From: Bog-473 sp963791455
GTDB lineage: Bacteria > Actinomycetota > Acidimicrobiia > Acidimicrobiales > RAAP-2
Direction of reading: 5' to 3'
DNA: 64,000 nt
Assembly (NCBI GenBank): GCA_963791455.1
Contig: CAWBSM010000002.1
Location: 434,001-498,000 of the forward strand
Part shown: positions 24,461-32,877 of the stretch, piece after piece
How positions within the stretch are numbered: position 1 is the first letter of the stretch
How the letters are laid out: each line of letters begins with the position of its first letter
The notes under the pieces: generated by a model
What the model saw: the letters and a program-made list of their open reading frames with translations, nothing else
What the model was told of the DNA's origin: nothing
Database searches by the model: none
Translations under genes and position numbers: made by a program

Positions 24461-26806
24461 GTGCCCATCGAGCGGGATCTCCGTGGGAAGCGCTTCTTCA
24501 TCACAGGCGCCACCGGCTTTCTCGGCACGGCCCTGGTCGAGCGGATCCTGCGCTGCATACCCGGGGCCGAGGTGACCCTGCTGGTGCGACCCGGACGTCG
24601 GGCCGACGCCGCCGCTCGCCTGGCCCGTGAGGTGATCAAGAACGATTGCTTCGACCGTTTGCGCAGCGAGCTTGGTGACCGCTTCGACGGCGAGGTGTCC
24701 AGCCGGGTAAGGGCCGTCGCCGGGGACGTGGGCCGGGATGGACTCGGGCTCGACGAGCAGGGCAGGGAGGCCCTCGCCGAGGCCGAGGTCGTCATCCACT
24801 CGGCGGCCACGGTGTCCTTCGACGCCCCATTGACCCAGGCCGTCGAGATCAACCTGCTCGGCCCGTCACGCGTCGCGGCGGCGATCGCCGAGGTCGGATC
24901 GGCCGCGCATCTCGTCGCCGTGTCGACCGCCTATGTGGCCAGCACGCACCAGGGCGAGGCCAAGGAAGAGCTCCTCAGCGAGAACCGGTTCAGTCTCGAA
25001 GTCGGCTGGGAGGACGAGGTGACCGCGGCCCGCCGGCTGCGCGACGACCTGCAGGCCGAGTCCCGCAAGCCTGAAAAGCTGCGCGAGCTCACCAGGAAGG
25101 CGCGGGCGGAGATCGGTGCCGCCGGGGACCACCTGATCGCAGCCAAGGCGGAGAAGCTGCGCGAGGAGTGGGTCAGCGACGAGCTCGTCAAGGCGGGCAC
25201 GGCACGGGCGTTGTCGCTCGGTTGGCCCGACGCCTACCCCTTCACCAAGGCGCTCGGCGAGCAAGCGCTGGTCCAACAGTGGGAAGGCCGGGTCCCCATC
25301 ACGTTCGTGCGGCCCTCGATCATCGAGTCTGCGCTGGCGGAACCCCGCCCCGGGTGGATCCGCGGCTTCCGGATGGCCGAGCCCATCATCGTCTCCTACG
25401 CGCGGGGCCTGCTGCGCGAGTTCCCGGGCGTTCCCGAGGGCATCATCGACGTCATTCCGGTCGACCTGGTGGTGGCGGCCATCCTGGCGGTGGCGGCACG
25501 AGGGCCCGCACCAGGGCGGCCCAGGGTGTACCACGTCGCATCGGGCGTGCGGAATCCACTGCGCTACGGCCGTTTGGTCGAACTGGCGACGGACTTCTTT
25601 CAGCGCAATCCGTTGTACGACGACCGCGGCCAACCCATCGACGTGCCGGAGTGGTCCTTCCCGGGCCGGGGACGGGTGCAGCGACAGCTCAAGCGCGCCG
25701 ATGCGGCGATGACGTTCGTGGAGAAGCTGCTCACTGCCTTGCCGATCCGGGGCAAGCAGGCGCAGCTGGCCGCCCGGATCGAAGACCGGCACGCCATGGT
25801 CTCGCGCGCCCTCGGCTATGTCGTGCTGTACGGGGCCTACTCAGAGACCGACGCTCGCTATCGGGTGGACAACCTCATGGAATTGTGGGACGCCTGCGAC
25901 GCCGCGGACCACGCGCGGTTCGAGTTCGACCCGGCGGCGATCGACTGGGACCGCTACGTCGACGAGATCCACCTGCCCTCGGTGCTCGAGCACACGCGGG
26001 TGCGCACCAAGCCGGGTCGTTCGGTGGTGGACAAGCGGCCGGATCGGCAGCGGCGTGCCATTCTTTCGCCGGAACGGCATCTCGCCGTGTTCGACCTCGA
26101 GCACACGCTCATGTCGTCCAATGTGGTCGACACCTACGCCTGGCTGGCCAGCCGCCACCTTTCGCCGTCGCGGCGGGCGCGCTTCGTCGCCGACCTCGTG
26201 CGTCAGGGCCCGTCGCTGCTGGCGCTGGACCGGCGCGACCGCGGCGACTTCCTCCGCGCTTTCTACCGGCGCTTCGAGGGCGCACCCATCGAGCAACTGC
26301 GGGCCGACTCGTGGGAACTCTTCCACCGACAGCTCCTCACGAGATCGTTCCCCGACGGCTTCGCCCGGGTGCGAGCACACCGGGGCCTCGGGCATCGCAC
26401 GCTGCTGATCACGGGCGCGCTGGACTTCATCATCGAGCCGATCCGACCGCTCTTCGACGACATCGTCTGCGCGGTGATGGAATCACGCGAAGGGCGTTTG
26501 ACCGGCCACCTGAACACGCTCCCGCCCATCGGCGAGTCGCGGGCGCTCCTGCTGGCGGATTATGCGGAGCGGCATTCGCTCTCGCTCGACGAGTCGGTCG
26601 CGTACGCAGATTCGGCGAGCGACCTGGCCATGCTGGAGGCGGTCGGCTTCCCGGTCGCCGTGAACCCCGAGGCGCGGCTCTCGGCGATCGCCCGGCGCCG
26701 AGGCTGGCACGTGGAGCATTGGGCCAAGGCAGAGGGCGGGTCGCACCGGCCACTGCCGCTCGGGCCCTTCGATGTGAAGGCGCCCAAGGCGGTCATGGGC
26801 CGGTGA
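24461..26806 (+). CDS. fatty acyl-CoA reductase fused to HAD-IB phosphatase-like domain
   Basis: A 781-residue fusion. Residues 10-400 are a FAR-type SDR reductase: FITGATGFLGTALVERIL (NADPH loop), VIHSAATVSFDAPL, and the catalytic YPFTK near residue 265. The next segment resembles the FAR C-terminal (sterile) domain. Residues 540-760 are a HAD-IB domain: FDLEHTLMSSNVVDTYAWL, LLITGALDFI, and AYADSASDLAMLEAVG. In motif I the second Asp of DxD is Glu (D545, E547), so phosphatase chemistry may be altered. Expected reaction: long-chain acyl-CoA to aldehyde or alcohol. First gene of the TetR-controlled operon. Confidence 0.85.
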   Translation: MPIERDLRGKRFFITGATGFLGTALVERILRCIPGAEVTLLVRPGRRADAAARLAREVIKNDCFDRLRSELGDRFDGEVSSRVRAVAGDVGRDGLGLDEQGREALAEAEVVIHSAATVSFDAPLTQAVEINLLGPSRVAAAIAEVGSAAHLVAVSTAYVASTHQGEAKEELLSENRFSLEVGWEDEVTAARRLRDDLQAESRKPEKLRELTRKARAEIGAAGDHLIAAKAEKLREEWVSDELVKAGTARALSLGWPDAYPFTKALGEQALVQQWEGRVPITFVRPSIIESALAEPRPGWIRGFRMAEPIIVSYARGLLREFPGVPEGIIDVIPVDLVVAAILAVAARGPAPGRPRVYHVASGVRNPLRYGRLVELATDFFQRNPLYDDRGQPIDVPEWSFPGRGRVQRQLKRADAAMTFVEKLLTALPIRGKQAQLAARIEDRHAMVSRALGYVVLYGAYSETDARYRVDNLMELWDACDAADHARFEFDPAAIDWDRYVDEIHLPSVLEHTRVRTKPGRSVVDKRPDRQRRAILSPERHLAVFDLEHTLMSSNVVDTYAWLASRHLSPSRRARFVADLVRQGPSLLALDRRDRGDFLRAFYRRFEGAPIEQLRADSWELFHRQLLTRSFPDGFARVRAHRGLGHRTLLITGALDFIIEPIRPLFDDIVCAVMESREGRLTGHLNTLPPIGESRALLLADYAERHSLSLDESVAYADSASDLAMLEAVGFPVAVNPEARLSAIARRRGWHVEHWAKAEGGSHRPLPLGPFDVKAPKAVMGR

Positions 26807-26810
26807 CCAC

Positions 26811-28076
26811 GTGAGCACGCTGCTGTTCGAACGGTCGCTGCCGCGCTTCGCCGCGGCGCGGGTGGTGTCCTCCTTCGGATCGGGACGCGGCGCCGGCGTC
26901 GGTCCGCTGCGCCTGGTCGAGCGAGAGGCGCCCGAGCCTCCGGCCGAGGGCTGGCTCCACATCGATCCCATCCTCTCCGGGATCTGCGGGTCCGACCTGG
27001 CGACGTTGGACGGGCGCAGCTCCCGGTACTTCGAAGACATCGTCTCCTTTCCGTTCGTCCCGGGCCACGAGGTGGTTGGCACCGTGGCCACCGACGCCGG
27101 CGGAGCGGACGGGAGGGTGCTGGCCGCCGGCAGCCGGGTCGTCTTGCAGCCCGTGCTCGGGTGCGCGGCCCGCGGGATCGAACCACCGTGTCCCGCCTGC
27201 CAGGCGGGCAATGTGGGGAATTGCGGGTATCTGGCCTTCGGCCACATCCGACCCGGGCTGCAAACTGGCTTCTGCGCCGACACCGGCGGCGGCTGGTCGA
27301 CGTCGGGTCTCGTCGCGCATACCAGCCAACTCCACGCGGTGCCCGACGGCCTGAGCGACGCGGATGCGGTGACGGTGGAGCCGATGGCCTGCGCGGTGCA
27401 CGCCGTGCTCGGCGCGCCAATCGGCGAGGGCGACGTCGTGGCGGTGCTGGGGGCCGGCACGCTCGGGTTGCTGGTCATCGCCGCCTTGAGCCACCTGGCG
27501 TCCGTGGGACGCTGCCCTACTCCCTCGGCGATCCTCGTCGGAGCCCGCTACGCGCACCAGCAGCGGCTGGCTCGCGAGTTCGGTGGCACCGAGGTGTTGC
27601 CCCCGGACCAGCTGGCCCGCGCGGTCCGCCGGCATTCGCGCTCGCTCTCGTACGGCGGGGCGTCGGGCGTGACGGCGACCCTGTCGGGCGGTGCCGACGT
27701 AGTGATCGACTGCGTGGGGAGCGACGACTCGATCGCCCAGTCCCTGGCGATGGTGCGCCCCCGGGGGACGGTGTCCTTGGTCGGCATGCCGGGCCGAGTG
27801 ACGGTGGATCTGGCGCCGCTGTGGCACCGCGAAGTCCGCCTGGCCGGGGCGTACGCCTATGGGACCGAACAGGCCGGTGATGCCGGCGAGCGGACGTCGA
27901 CGTTCGCGCTGGCCCTCGAGGTTGCCGCCGCCCAGCGGACCGGCCGCCTGGTCTCGGCCACTTACCCGCTGACCCGATTCGAGGACGCCGTGGCGCACGC
28001 CGGCGCTGCCGGTCGCCGCGGGGCCGTGAAGATCGCCTTCGACGTAGGAAACGTACGGAAAGGAACAGCCCGATGA
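26811..28076 (+). CDS. zinc-dependent alcohol dehydrogenase (MDR)
   Basis: A 421-residue medium-chain dehydrogenase. The catalytic zinc site includes GICGSDLATLDG (Cys about 54) and FVPGHEVVGTV; structural-zinc cysteines lie in CAARGIEPPCPACQAG and NCGY; the cofactor loop is AVLGAGTLGLLVI. It starts five bases after the upstream stop and overlaps the next gene by ATGA. A natural partner of the acyl reductase, interconverting a long-chain aldehyde and alcohol (inference). Confidence 0.88.
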   Translation: MSTLLFERSLPRFAAARVVSSFGSGRGAGVGPLRLVEREAPEPPAEGWLHIDPILSGICGSDLATLDGRSSRYFEDIVSFPFVPGHEVVGTVATDAGGADGRVLAAGSRVVLQPVLGCAARGIEPPCPACQAGNVGNCGYLAFGHIRPGLQTGFCADTGGGWSTSGLVAHTSQLHAVPDGLSDADAVTVEPMACAVHAVLGAPIGEGDVVAVLGAGTLGLLVIAALSHLASVGRCPTPSAILVGARYAHQQRLAREFGGTEVLPPDQLARAVRRHSRSLSYGGASGVTATLSGGADVVIDCVGSDDSIAQSLAMVRPRGTVSLVGMPGRVTVDLAPLWHREVRLAGAYAYGTEQAGDAGERTSTFALALEVAAAQRTGRLVSATYPLTRFEDAVAHAGAAGRRGAVKIAFDVGNVRKGTAR

Positions 28077-29662
28077 GCCGCCGACCCGGCTTCGTCCTCG
28101 AGGTGGACAAGTCGACACCGCCGACCCTCTTCTGGAGCGGCGAGGGCTTCACCCTCGAGCCGCTACCCGAGGGCAGCCGGGTGATCTACGCGCCGGAGCC
28201 CATGAAGGCGATCGAAGACCCCTACCGGGCCATCCGCCACGCATTGATGCATCCGGTCGGAGACCGCGATCCGCTACCGGCATTGTTACGACCCGGCATG
28301 AAGCTCACGATCTGCTTCGACGACATCTCGCTGCCGCTGCCGCCGATGGAGGCACCGGACATCCGCCAGATGGTGGTCGAGACCGTGCTCGACATGGCGG
28401 CGGAGGCGGGTGTCGACGACGTCATGCTCATTGCCGCCCTGGCACTGCACCGGCGCATGACCGAGGAGGAGCTGCGCCACGCCCTCGGTGACCGGGTCTA
28501 CGACTCCTTCGCGCCGCACGGCCTGCTCACCCAGCACGACGCCGAGGATCCCGACAACCTCCTCTTCATCGGCGAGACCGATCAGGGCGAGGAGGTGGAG
28601 ATCAACAAGCGGGCGGCCACGTCGGACCTCCTCGTCTACGTCAACATCAACCTGGTGTCCATGGACGGCGGTCACAAGAGCGTGGCCACCGGCTTGGCCA
28701 GCTACCGGAGCCTGCGCCATCACCACAACCCGCAGACGATGCGCCACTCGAAGTCCTTCATGGACCAGCCGTCCTCCGAACTCCACTCTTCCAATTGGCG
28801 CATGGGGCGGCTCATCGCCGAGTCGGGGGTGAGGATCTTCCAGATCGAGACGACGCTGAACAACGACACCTTTCCTTCAAACTTCCAGTTCCTCCAAAAG
28901 CGCGAGTGGGAGTGGGGGATGCGGGACCGCGCCACCTACGCCGCGACGTCGGCCGCCCTTTCGAAGACGCCGCCGCGGCTGGCCCGACAGATCTTCCACG
29001 CCATCCGCGCCCCGCACGCCCTGACCTCGGTGCAGGCGGGCGAGGTGGAGGCGGTCCACGCGGTGACGACGTCGAACGTCTGGACCCAGCAGGGGGTCGA
29101 CGTCGAGGGGCAGACCGACATCCTCACCATGGGGCTGCCTTACATCTGCCCGTACAACGTGAACTCCATCATGAACCCCATCCTGGTGGCCTGCCTCGGG
29201 TTGGGCTATTTCTTCAACATGTACCGGGGCAAGCCGCTGGTGCGCGAGGGCGGTGTCGTGATCATGCGGCACCCGACCAGGCCCGAGTTCCACCCCGGGC
29301 ACCATCCGAGCTACATCGACTTCTACGAACAGGTACTCACACAGACCGTCGATCCGATGCGGATACAGAAGGAGTTCGAGGAATCATTCGCCACCGACCC
29401 GTGGTACGTGCACCTGTACCGCACCGGGCACGCCTACCACGGCGTGCACCCGTTCTACATGTGGTACTGGTGTGCCCACGCACTGGCGCATCTGGGCCGG
29501 GTGATCGTGGTCGGCGGGGACCCCAAGGCCGTGCGCCGGCTCGGGTTCTCCCCGGCCAGCTCGCTGGACGACGCGCTCGAGATCGCCTCGGATGTGGTCG
29601 GTCCCTCGCCCACCCTGACCCACATGCACAACCCTCCGATCTTCATGTCGGACGTGCACTGA
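28073..29662 (+). CDS. LarA-like (DUF2088, lactate racemase-fold) protein
   Basis: A 529-residue homologue of the nickel-pincer racemase LarA. The Rossmann-like N-terminal half shows DDISLPLPPMEAPDI in place of the DHTRP loop, ALHRRMTEEEL (His126), TQHDAEDP (His155), and GGHKSVATGLASYRSLRHHH (Lys202, His216-218), matching the LarA His/His/Lys/His cofactor-binding set. The C-terminal half is longer and richer in His/Tyr/Trp than LarA. LarB, LarC and LarE, which make the cofactor, are not in the window. It sits in the middle of a lipid operon, so its substrate is probably a hydroxy-acyl compound rather than lactate (inference). Confidence 0.75.
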   Translation: MSRRPGFVLEVDKSTPPTLFWSGEGFTLEPLPEGSRVIYAPEPMKAIEDPYRAIRHALMHPVGDRDPLPALLRPGMKLTICFDDISLPLPPMEAPDIRQMVVETVLDMAAEAGVDDVMLIAALALHRRMTEEELRHALGDRVYDSFAPHGLLTQHDAEDPDNLLFIGETDQGEEVEINKRAATSDLLVYVNINLVSMDGGHKSVATGLASYRSLRHHHNPQTMRHSKSFMDQPSSELHSSNWRMGRLIAESGVRIFQIETTLNNDTFPSNFQFLQKREWEWGMRDRATYAATSAALSKTPPRLARQIFHAIRAPHALTSVQAGEVEAVHAVTTSNVWTQQGVDVEGQTDILTMGLPYICPYNVNSIMNPILVACLGLGYFFNMYRGKPLVREGGVVIMRHPTRPEFHPGHHPSYIDFYEQVLTQTVDPMRIQKEFEESFATDPWYVHLYRTGHAYHGVHPFYMWYWCAHALAHLGRVIVVGGDPKAVRRLGFSPASSLDDALEIASDVVGPSPTLTHMHNPPIFMSDVH

Positions 29663-30642
29663 TGGCGCGTCAGGTCTCGAGCAGCCTCCTGGGCCGGGTG
29701 CGCACCGCCCGCTTCCCCCTCGCCGCGCCGTCGTGGCCCACGTCGATCGAGCGTCCCGACCCTGAACGGAAGGTCGGGCTCGACTACGACCACGCGTGGT
29801 CACGCCGCTACCCGGTCCGCCTCGCCCGGGCCGTGGTGCTCGACAACGTCGCCCGCCCGGCGGCCCGGATCCTGGCGCCGGCGACGGTGCGCGGGCTCGA
29901 GCACCTGCAGCACGTCGAGGGGCCGGTGATCTTCGCGGCCAACCACGCCAGCCACATCGACACGCCCCTGCTCCTGACGACTTTGCCGGTGGAGTTCCGC
30001 CACCGGACGGTGGTGGCGGCGGCGGCGGACTACTTCTTCGACCGCACCTGGAAGTCTGTGTTGTGGTCGTTCGCACTGGCAACCATCCCGATCGAACGGC
30101 GCAAGGTCAACCGCAGGTCGGCCGACACGGCCGCCGAGGTGATCGAGGACGGCTGGAACCTGGTCATCTTTCCCGAGGGCGGCCGCTCCCCCGACGGCTG
30201 GGCGCAGCCTTTCACCGGCGGGGCCGCCTACCTGGCTCGACGGACCGGACGCCCGGTCGTGCCGGTCTACCTGCACGGCACCCGTCACGTGCTGCCCAAG
30301 ACGGCAGAGGCCGGCGCACGGGCGCCGAGCGGATCGGGCAGCGAGTCGCGGCGCGGGGGCCGGCTGCGCCGCTCCCCCATCGCCGTCCTCTTCGGGGCGC
30401 CCATGACGCCCGACGAGGGTGAGAGCGCGCACCGCTTCTCCGACCGGGTAGAGGCGGCAGTGGCCACGCTGGCCCGCGAGGTGCACTCCGACTGGTGGCG
30501 GGCCCGGCGCTCGGTCAGCGCGGTGGCACCGGTCGAGGGCGCCGAGACCGCACACCGGGGCCCGGCGGCGTCGGCCTGGCGGCGGGCCTGGGCGCTCGAC
30601 GAACCGCCGTCGCGACGGGGCGCCCCCGCGTGGCCCGATTGA
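29662..30642 (+). CDS. PlsC-type 1-acyl-glycerol-3-phosphate acyltransferase
   Basis: A 326-residue acyltransferase with the two PlsC signatures: NHASHIDTPLLL (NHxxxxD, about residue 95) and FPEGGRSPDGW (EGxRS, about 170), and a final VVPVYLHGTRHVLPK. The ATG shares a base with the previous stop (TGATG). The N-terminus lacks a clear membrane helix and the C-terminus adds about 70 polar residues. It would attach an acyl chain to a lysolipid or alcohol, which could use the products of the upstream reductase. Confidence 0.88.
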   Translation: MARQVSSSLLGRVRTARFPLAAPSWPTSIERPDPERKVGLDYDHAWSRRYPVRLARAVVLDNVARPAARILAPATVRGLEHLQHVEGPVIFAANHASHIDTPLLLTTLPVEFRHRTVVAAAADYFFDRTWKSVLWSFALATIPIERRKVNRRSADTAAEVIEDGWNLVIFPEGGRSPDGWAQPFTGGAAYLARRTGRPVVPVYLHGTRHVLPKTAEAGARAPSGSGSESRRGGRLRRSPIAVLFGAPMTPDEGESAHRFSDRVEAAVATLAREVHSDWWRARRSVSAVAPVEGAETAHRGPAASAWRRAWALDEPPSRRGAPAWPD

Positions 30643-31226
30643 CCCGATTGACCCGGCCGCCGCCGGGGACGCGCTGGTTCGTCGCCGGCTACGCCGGTTT
30701 GGCCGGTTTCCTCCTCCTGGAGGGCACGGTGCGCCGGGGTGGGTCGGCCTCGGACCTGCACGCGGCGGCCGAGGACGCGGGAAGCACCCGGCGCATCGCC
30801 GCGGCCTACCTGCTCGCCGGTCTCAGCGCACCCCTGCTGCGCCGACTGCCGGTGCGGCCCCTTCCCGCGGCGTGCGCTCCATTGGGCCTCGGTGCCATCG
30901 TCGGCGGCCTTGCGCTGCGCTTCTGGTCGATGCAGACGCTGTCTGCCGCTTACTCGCGCACGCTGCGCGTGACGAACGAGCAGAGCGTGACCGAACGCGG
31001 CCCCTACCGCCACGTTCGCCACCCCGGCTATCTCGGTTCGCTGCTCGTCTGGGCCGGCTTCGCGTTGTCCTCGCGCAGCGCGGTCGTCGTGAGCTCGGTG
31101 GCCACATTGCTCCTCCCCGCTTACGTGCGCCGGATCGAGGACGAGGAGCGCCTGCTCGAGCGCGCGCTCTCGGGCTACGAGTCCTATGAGGCCCGGACGA
31201 AGAAACTCGTCCCGGGCGTGTGGTAG
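30630..31226 (+). CDS. isoprenylcysteine methyltransferase-like membrane protein
   Basis: A 198-residue protein with about four membrane helices and the ICMT/PEMT signature RGPYRHVRHPGYLGSLLVW, followed by EDEERLLERALSGYESYEA. GTG 30630 is chosen: it overlaps the end of the acyltransferase gene by 13 bases and leaves a short basic N-terminus before the first helix. Bacterial members methylate, or possibly reduce or transfer, membrane lipids; the actual reaction is not known. Confidence 0.75.
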   Translation: MARLTRLTRPPPGTRWFVAGYAGLAGFLLLEGTVRRGGSASDLHAAAEDAGSTRRIAAAYLLAGLSAPLLRRLPVRPLPAACAPLGLGAIVGGLALRFWSMQTLSAAYSRTLRVTNEQSVTERGPYRHVRHPGYLGSLLVWAGFALSSRSAVVVSSVATLLLPAYVRRIEDEERLLERALSGYESYEARTKKLVPGVW

Positions 31227-31250
31227 GCCGGGCTCGGCGAGAGGAGCACC

Positions 31251-32090
31251 ATGCGGATGATCGTGCTGGGCAGCGGGAGCCCGCTACCGGACCCCGAACG
31301 AGCCGGCCCGTCCACCCTCGTGCGGACCGACGCCGGCGACCTGCTCTTCGACTGCGGACGGGGCGTCCTCATGCGCGCCGCCACCGCCGCCGTGGCCTCG
31401 GGCGCAGGGGCGCTCAGGGCGCTGTTCCTCACCCATCTGCACAGCGATCACACGACCGACCTCAACGACGTCTTTACGTCTCGGTGGGTGATGTCGTTCC
31501 AGCCAAACCCGTTGCCCGTGTTCGGGCCCCCCGGCACGGCGTCACTTCTTCGGGCAACGGAGGCCATGCTCGAGCTTGACATCGGGTATCGCATGACCCA
31601 TCACGCCGATCTGCAGTGGCGCCCGTCGGCCGAGGTGGTCGAGTGCGAGCGGGGACAGGTGCTGGCCGAGCAGTCGGTCCGCGTGACCGTCGCGCCGACC
31701 GATCACGCACCCGTGCGCCCCACGGTGGGCTACCGGGTCGACGAAGCCGGGTCCTCGGTGGTCATTGCGGGCGACACGGTGCCGTGCGCGGGCCTCGACG
31801 AGCTGTGCGCGGGCGCGGACATGCTCGTCCACACGGTCGTCCGCCGCGACCTGATCGAGCCGATTGGGCTGTCGCGCCTGACCGACGTCTTGGACTACCA
31901 CTCGAGCGTGGAAGACGCCGCACGAACGGCGGCGCGGCACGGCGTCGGCACCCTCGTCCTCACGCATCTCGTCCCCGCGCCCCAGCCGGAGGCAGAGCAA
32001 GAGTGGATCAACCGCGCCGGTGAGCACTTCGATGGAACGGTCGTGGTGGCCCGGGACCTCCTGGCACTCGACGTCGGTGCGGCGACGTGA
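31251..32090 (+). CDS. MBL-fold hydrolase, RNase Z/arylsulfatase-like
   Basis: A 279-residue metallo-beta-lactamase-fold enzyme. Motifs: MIVLGSGSPLPDPERAGPS, LFDCGRGVL, TALFLTHLHSDH-like HLHSDHTTDL (HxHxDH), APTDHAPVRPT, IAGDT and a late LTHLVP, matching the TrpH/ElaC-like branch that uses two metal ions. It starts 24 bases after the previous gene with GAGAGGAG upstream, so it is the last gene of the operon. Substrate unknown; esterase or phosphodiesterase activity is most common. Confidence 0.8.
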   Translation: MRMIVLGSGSPLPDPERAGPSTLVRTDAGDLLFDCGRGVLMRAATAAVASGAGALRALFLTHLHSDHTTDLNDVFTSRWVMSFQPNPLPVFGPPGTASLLRATEAMLELDIGYRMTHHADLQWRPSAEVVECERGQVLAEQSVRVTVAPTDHAPVRPTVGYRVDEAGSSVVIAGDTVPCAGLDELCAGADMLVHTVVRRDLIEPIGLSRLTDVLDYHSSVEDAARTAARHGVGTLVLTHLVPAPQPEAEQEWINRAGEHFDGTVVVARDLLALDVGAAT

Positions 32091-32136
32091 CGACCTCTCG
32101 GCCCGGCGGCTAACGGTGAGGCGCGGCGGCCGCCTG

Positions 32137-32877
32137 CTAGGCGCGGCGGCGCCATCGTCGTCGGCCGCCGACGACGGCGAGGCGCTCCTCGCGCAGGCGC
32201 TCCGAGGCTGAGTCGTCGAGCCGTTCCAGCGCCGGGAGGCCGAGGGCCCATGTCAGCAGCACATCGGCAAGCGCCGGGTTGCGCGCCAGCACCGGGCCGT
32301 GCAGATAGGTCCCGACGACGCGGCCCCGGACTGACCCCTCGGTGCCGTCGCCGTTCCCCACGCCCACGTTGACTCGGCCCAAAGGGACGGCGCCCTCGTT
32401 CTCGGCCGGCGCGGTCAGCCCGCCGTGGTTCTCGAAGCCGGTCAGCGTCGGCAGCTGGGCCATGCCCGTGGGATCGACGAGCACTTCGCCCACGGCGCGC
32501 GACCCCGTCCCCTTGGCGGTGTCGACGTCGAGGAGTCCCACCCCCTCGTGGGGGTCGCCGGTCGCACCGGGAAACGTCCGCCCCACGATCTGGTAGCCGG
32601 CGCACACCGCCAGCACCACCGCCCCCTCCGCCACCCGTCGGGCGAGGGTCCCGTCGTCGATCAGCGTGCGCGCGGCGTGGACCTGCGGACCGTCCTCTCC
32701 CCCGCCGAGGCAGTAGATGTCGGCCTGGGGGAGGACACGGTCCGAGGTCGCCTGCAGCAGCTCGACCTCGTGGCCGCGCCATTCGGCGCGCCGGGCCAGG
32801 ATCAGGCCGTTGCCGCCGTCGCCGTAGGTGCCGAGCAGGTCGGGGTACACGACGGCGACGCGCAGCGCCACACTCAC
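32137..32877 (-). CDS. gatD: lipid II isoglutaminyl synthase, glutaminase subunit
   Basis: A 246-residue class I glutamine amidotransferase-like protein. VVYPDLLGTYGDGGNGLIL at the start, the nucleophile in VLAVCAGYQIVG (Cys about 96) and the His in GTYLHGPVLARNP are the GatD pattern. It supplies ammonia to MurT, which amidates the D-Glu of the peptidoglycan stem in lipid II. GTG 32877 overlaps the MurT stop by GTGA, fitting a two-subunit enzyme. Confidence 0.9.
   Translation of the reverse strand: MSVALRVAVVYPDLLGTYGDGGNGLILARRAEWRGHEVELLQATSDRVLPQADIYCLGGGEDGPQVHAARTLIDDGTLARRVAEGAVVLAVCAGYQIVGRTFPGATGDPHEGVGLLDVDTAKGTGSRAVGEVLVDPTGMAQLPTLTGFENHGGLTAPAENEGAVPLGRVNVGVGNGDGTEGSVRGRVVGTYLHGPVLARNPALADVLLTWALGLPALERLDDSASERLREERLAVVGGRRRWRRRA

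Noticed and set aside
25168..26814. Open frame of about 550 codons on the plus strand inside the FAR-HAD gene
   Set aside because: Overlaps the recognised reductase and HAD motifs in another frame; composition is Arg/Gly/Ala-rich without domains.
28795..29661. Upstream extension of the acyltransferase frame
   Set aside because: Shadow of the LarA-like gene; the acyltransferase starts at ATG 29662 where its conserved region begins.
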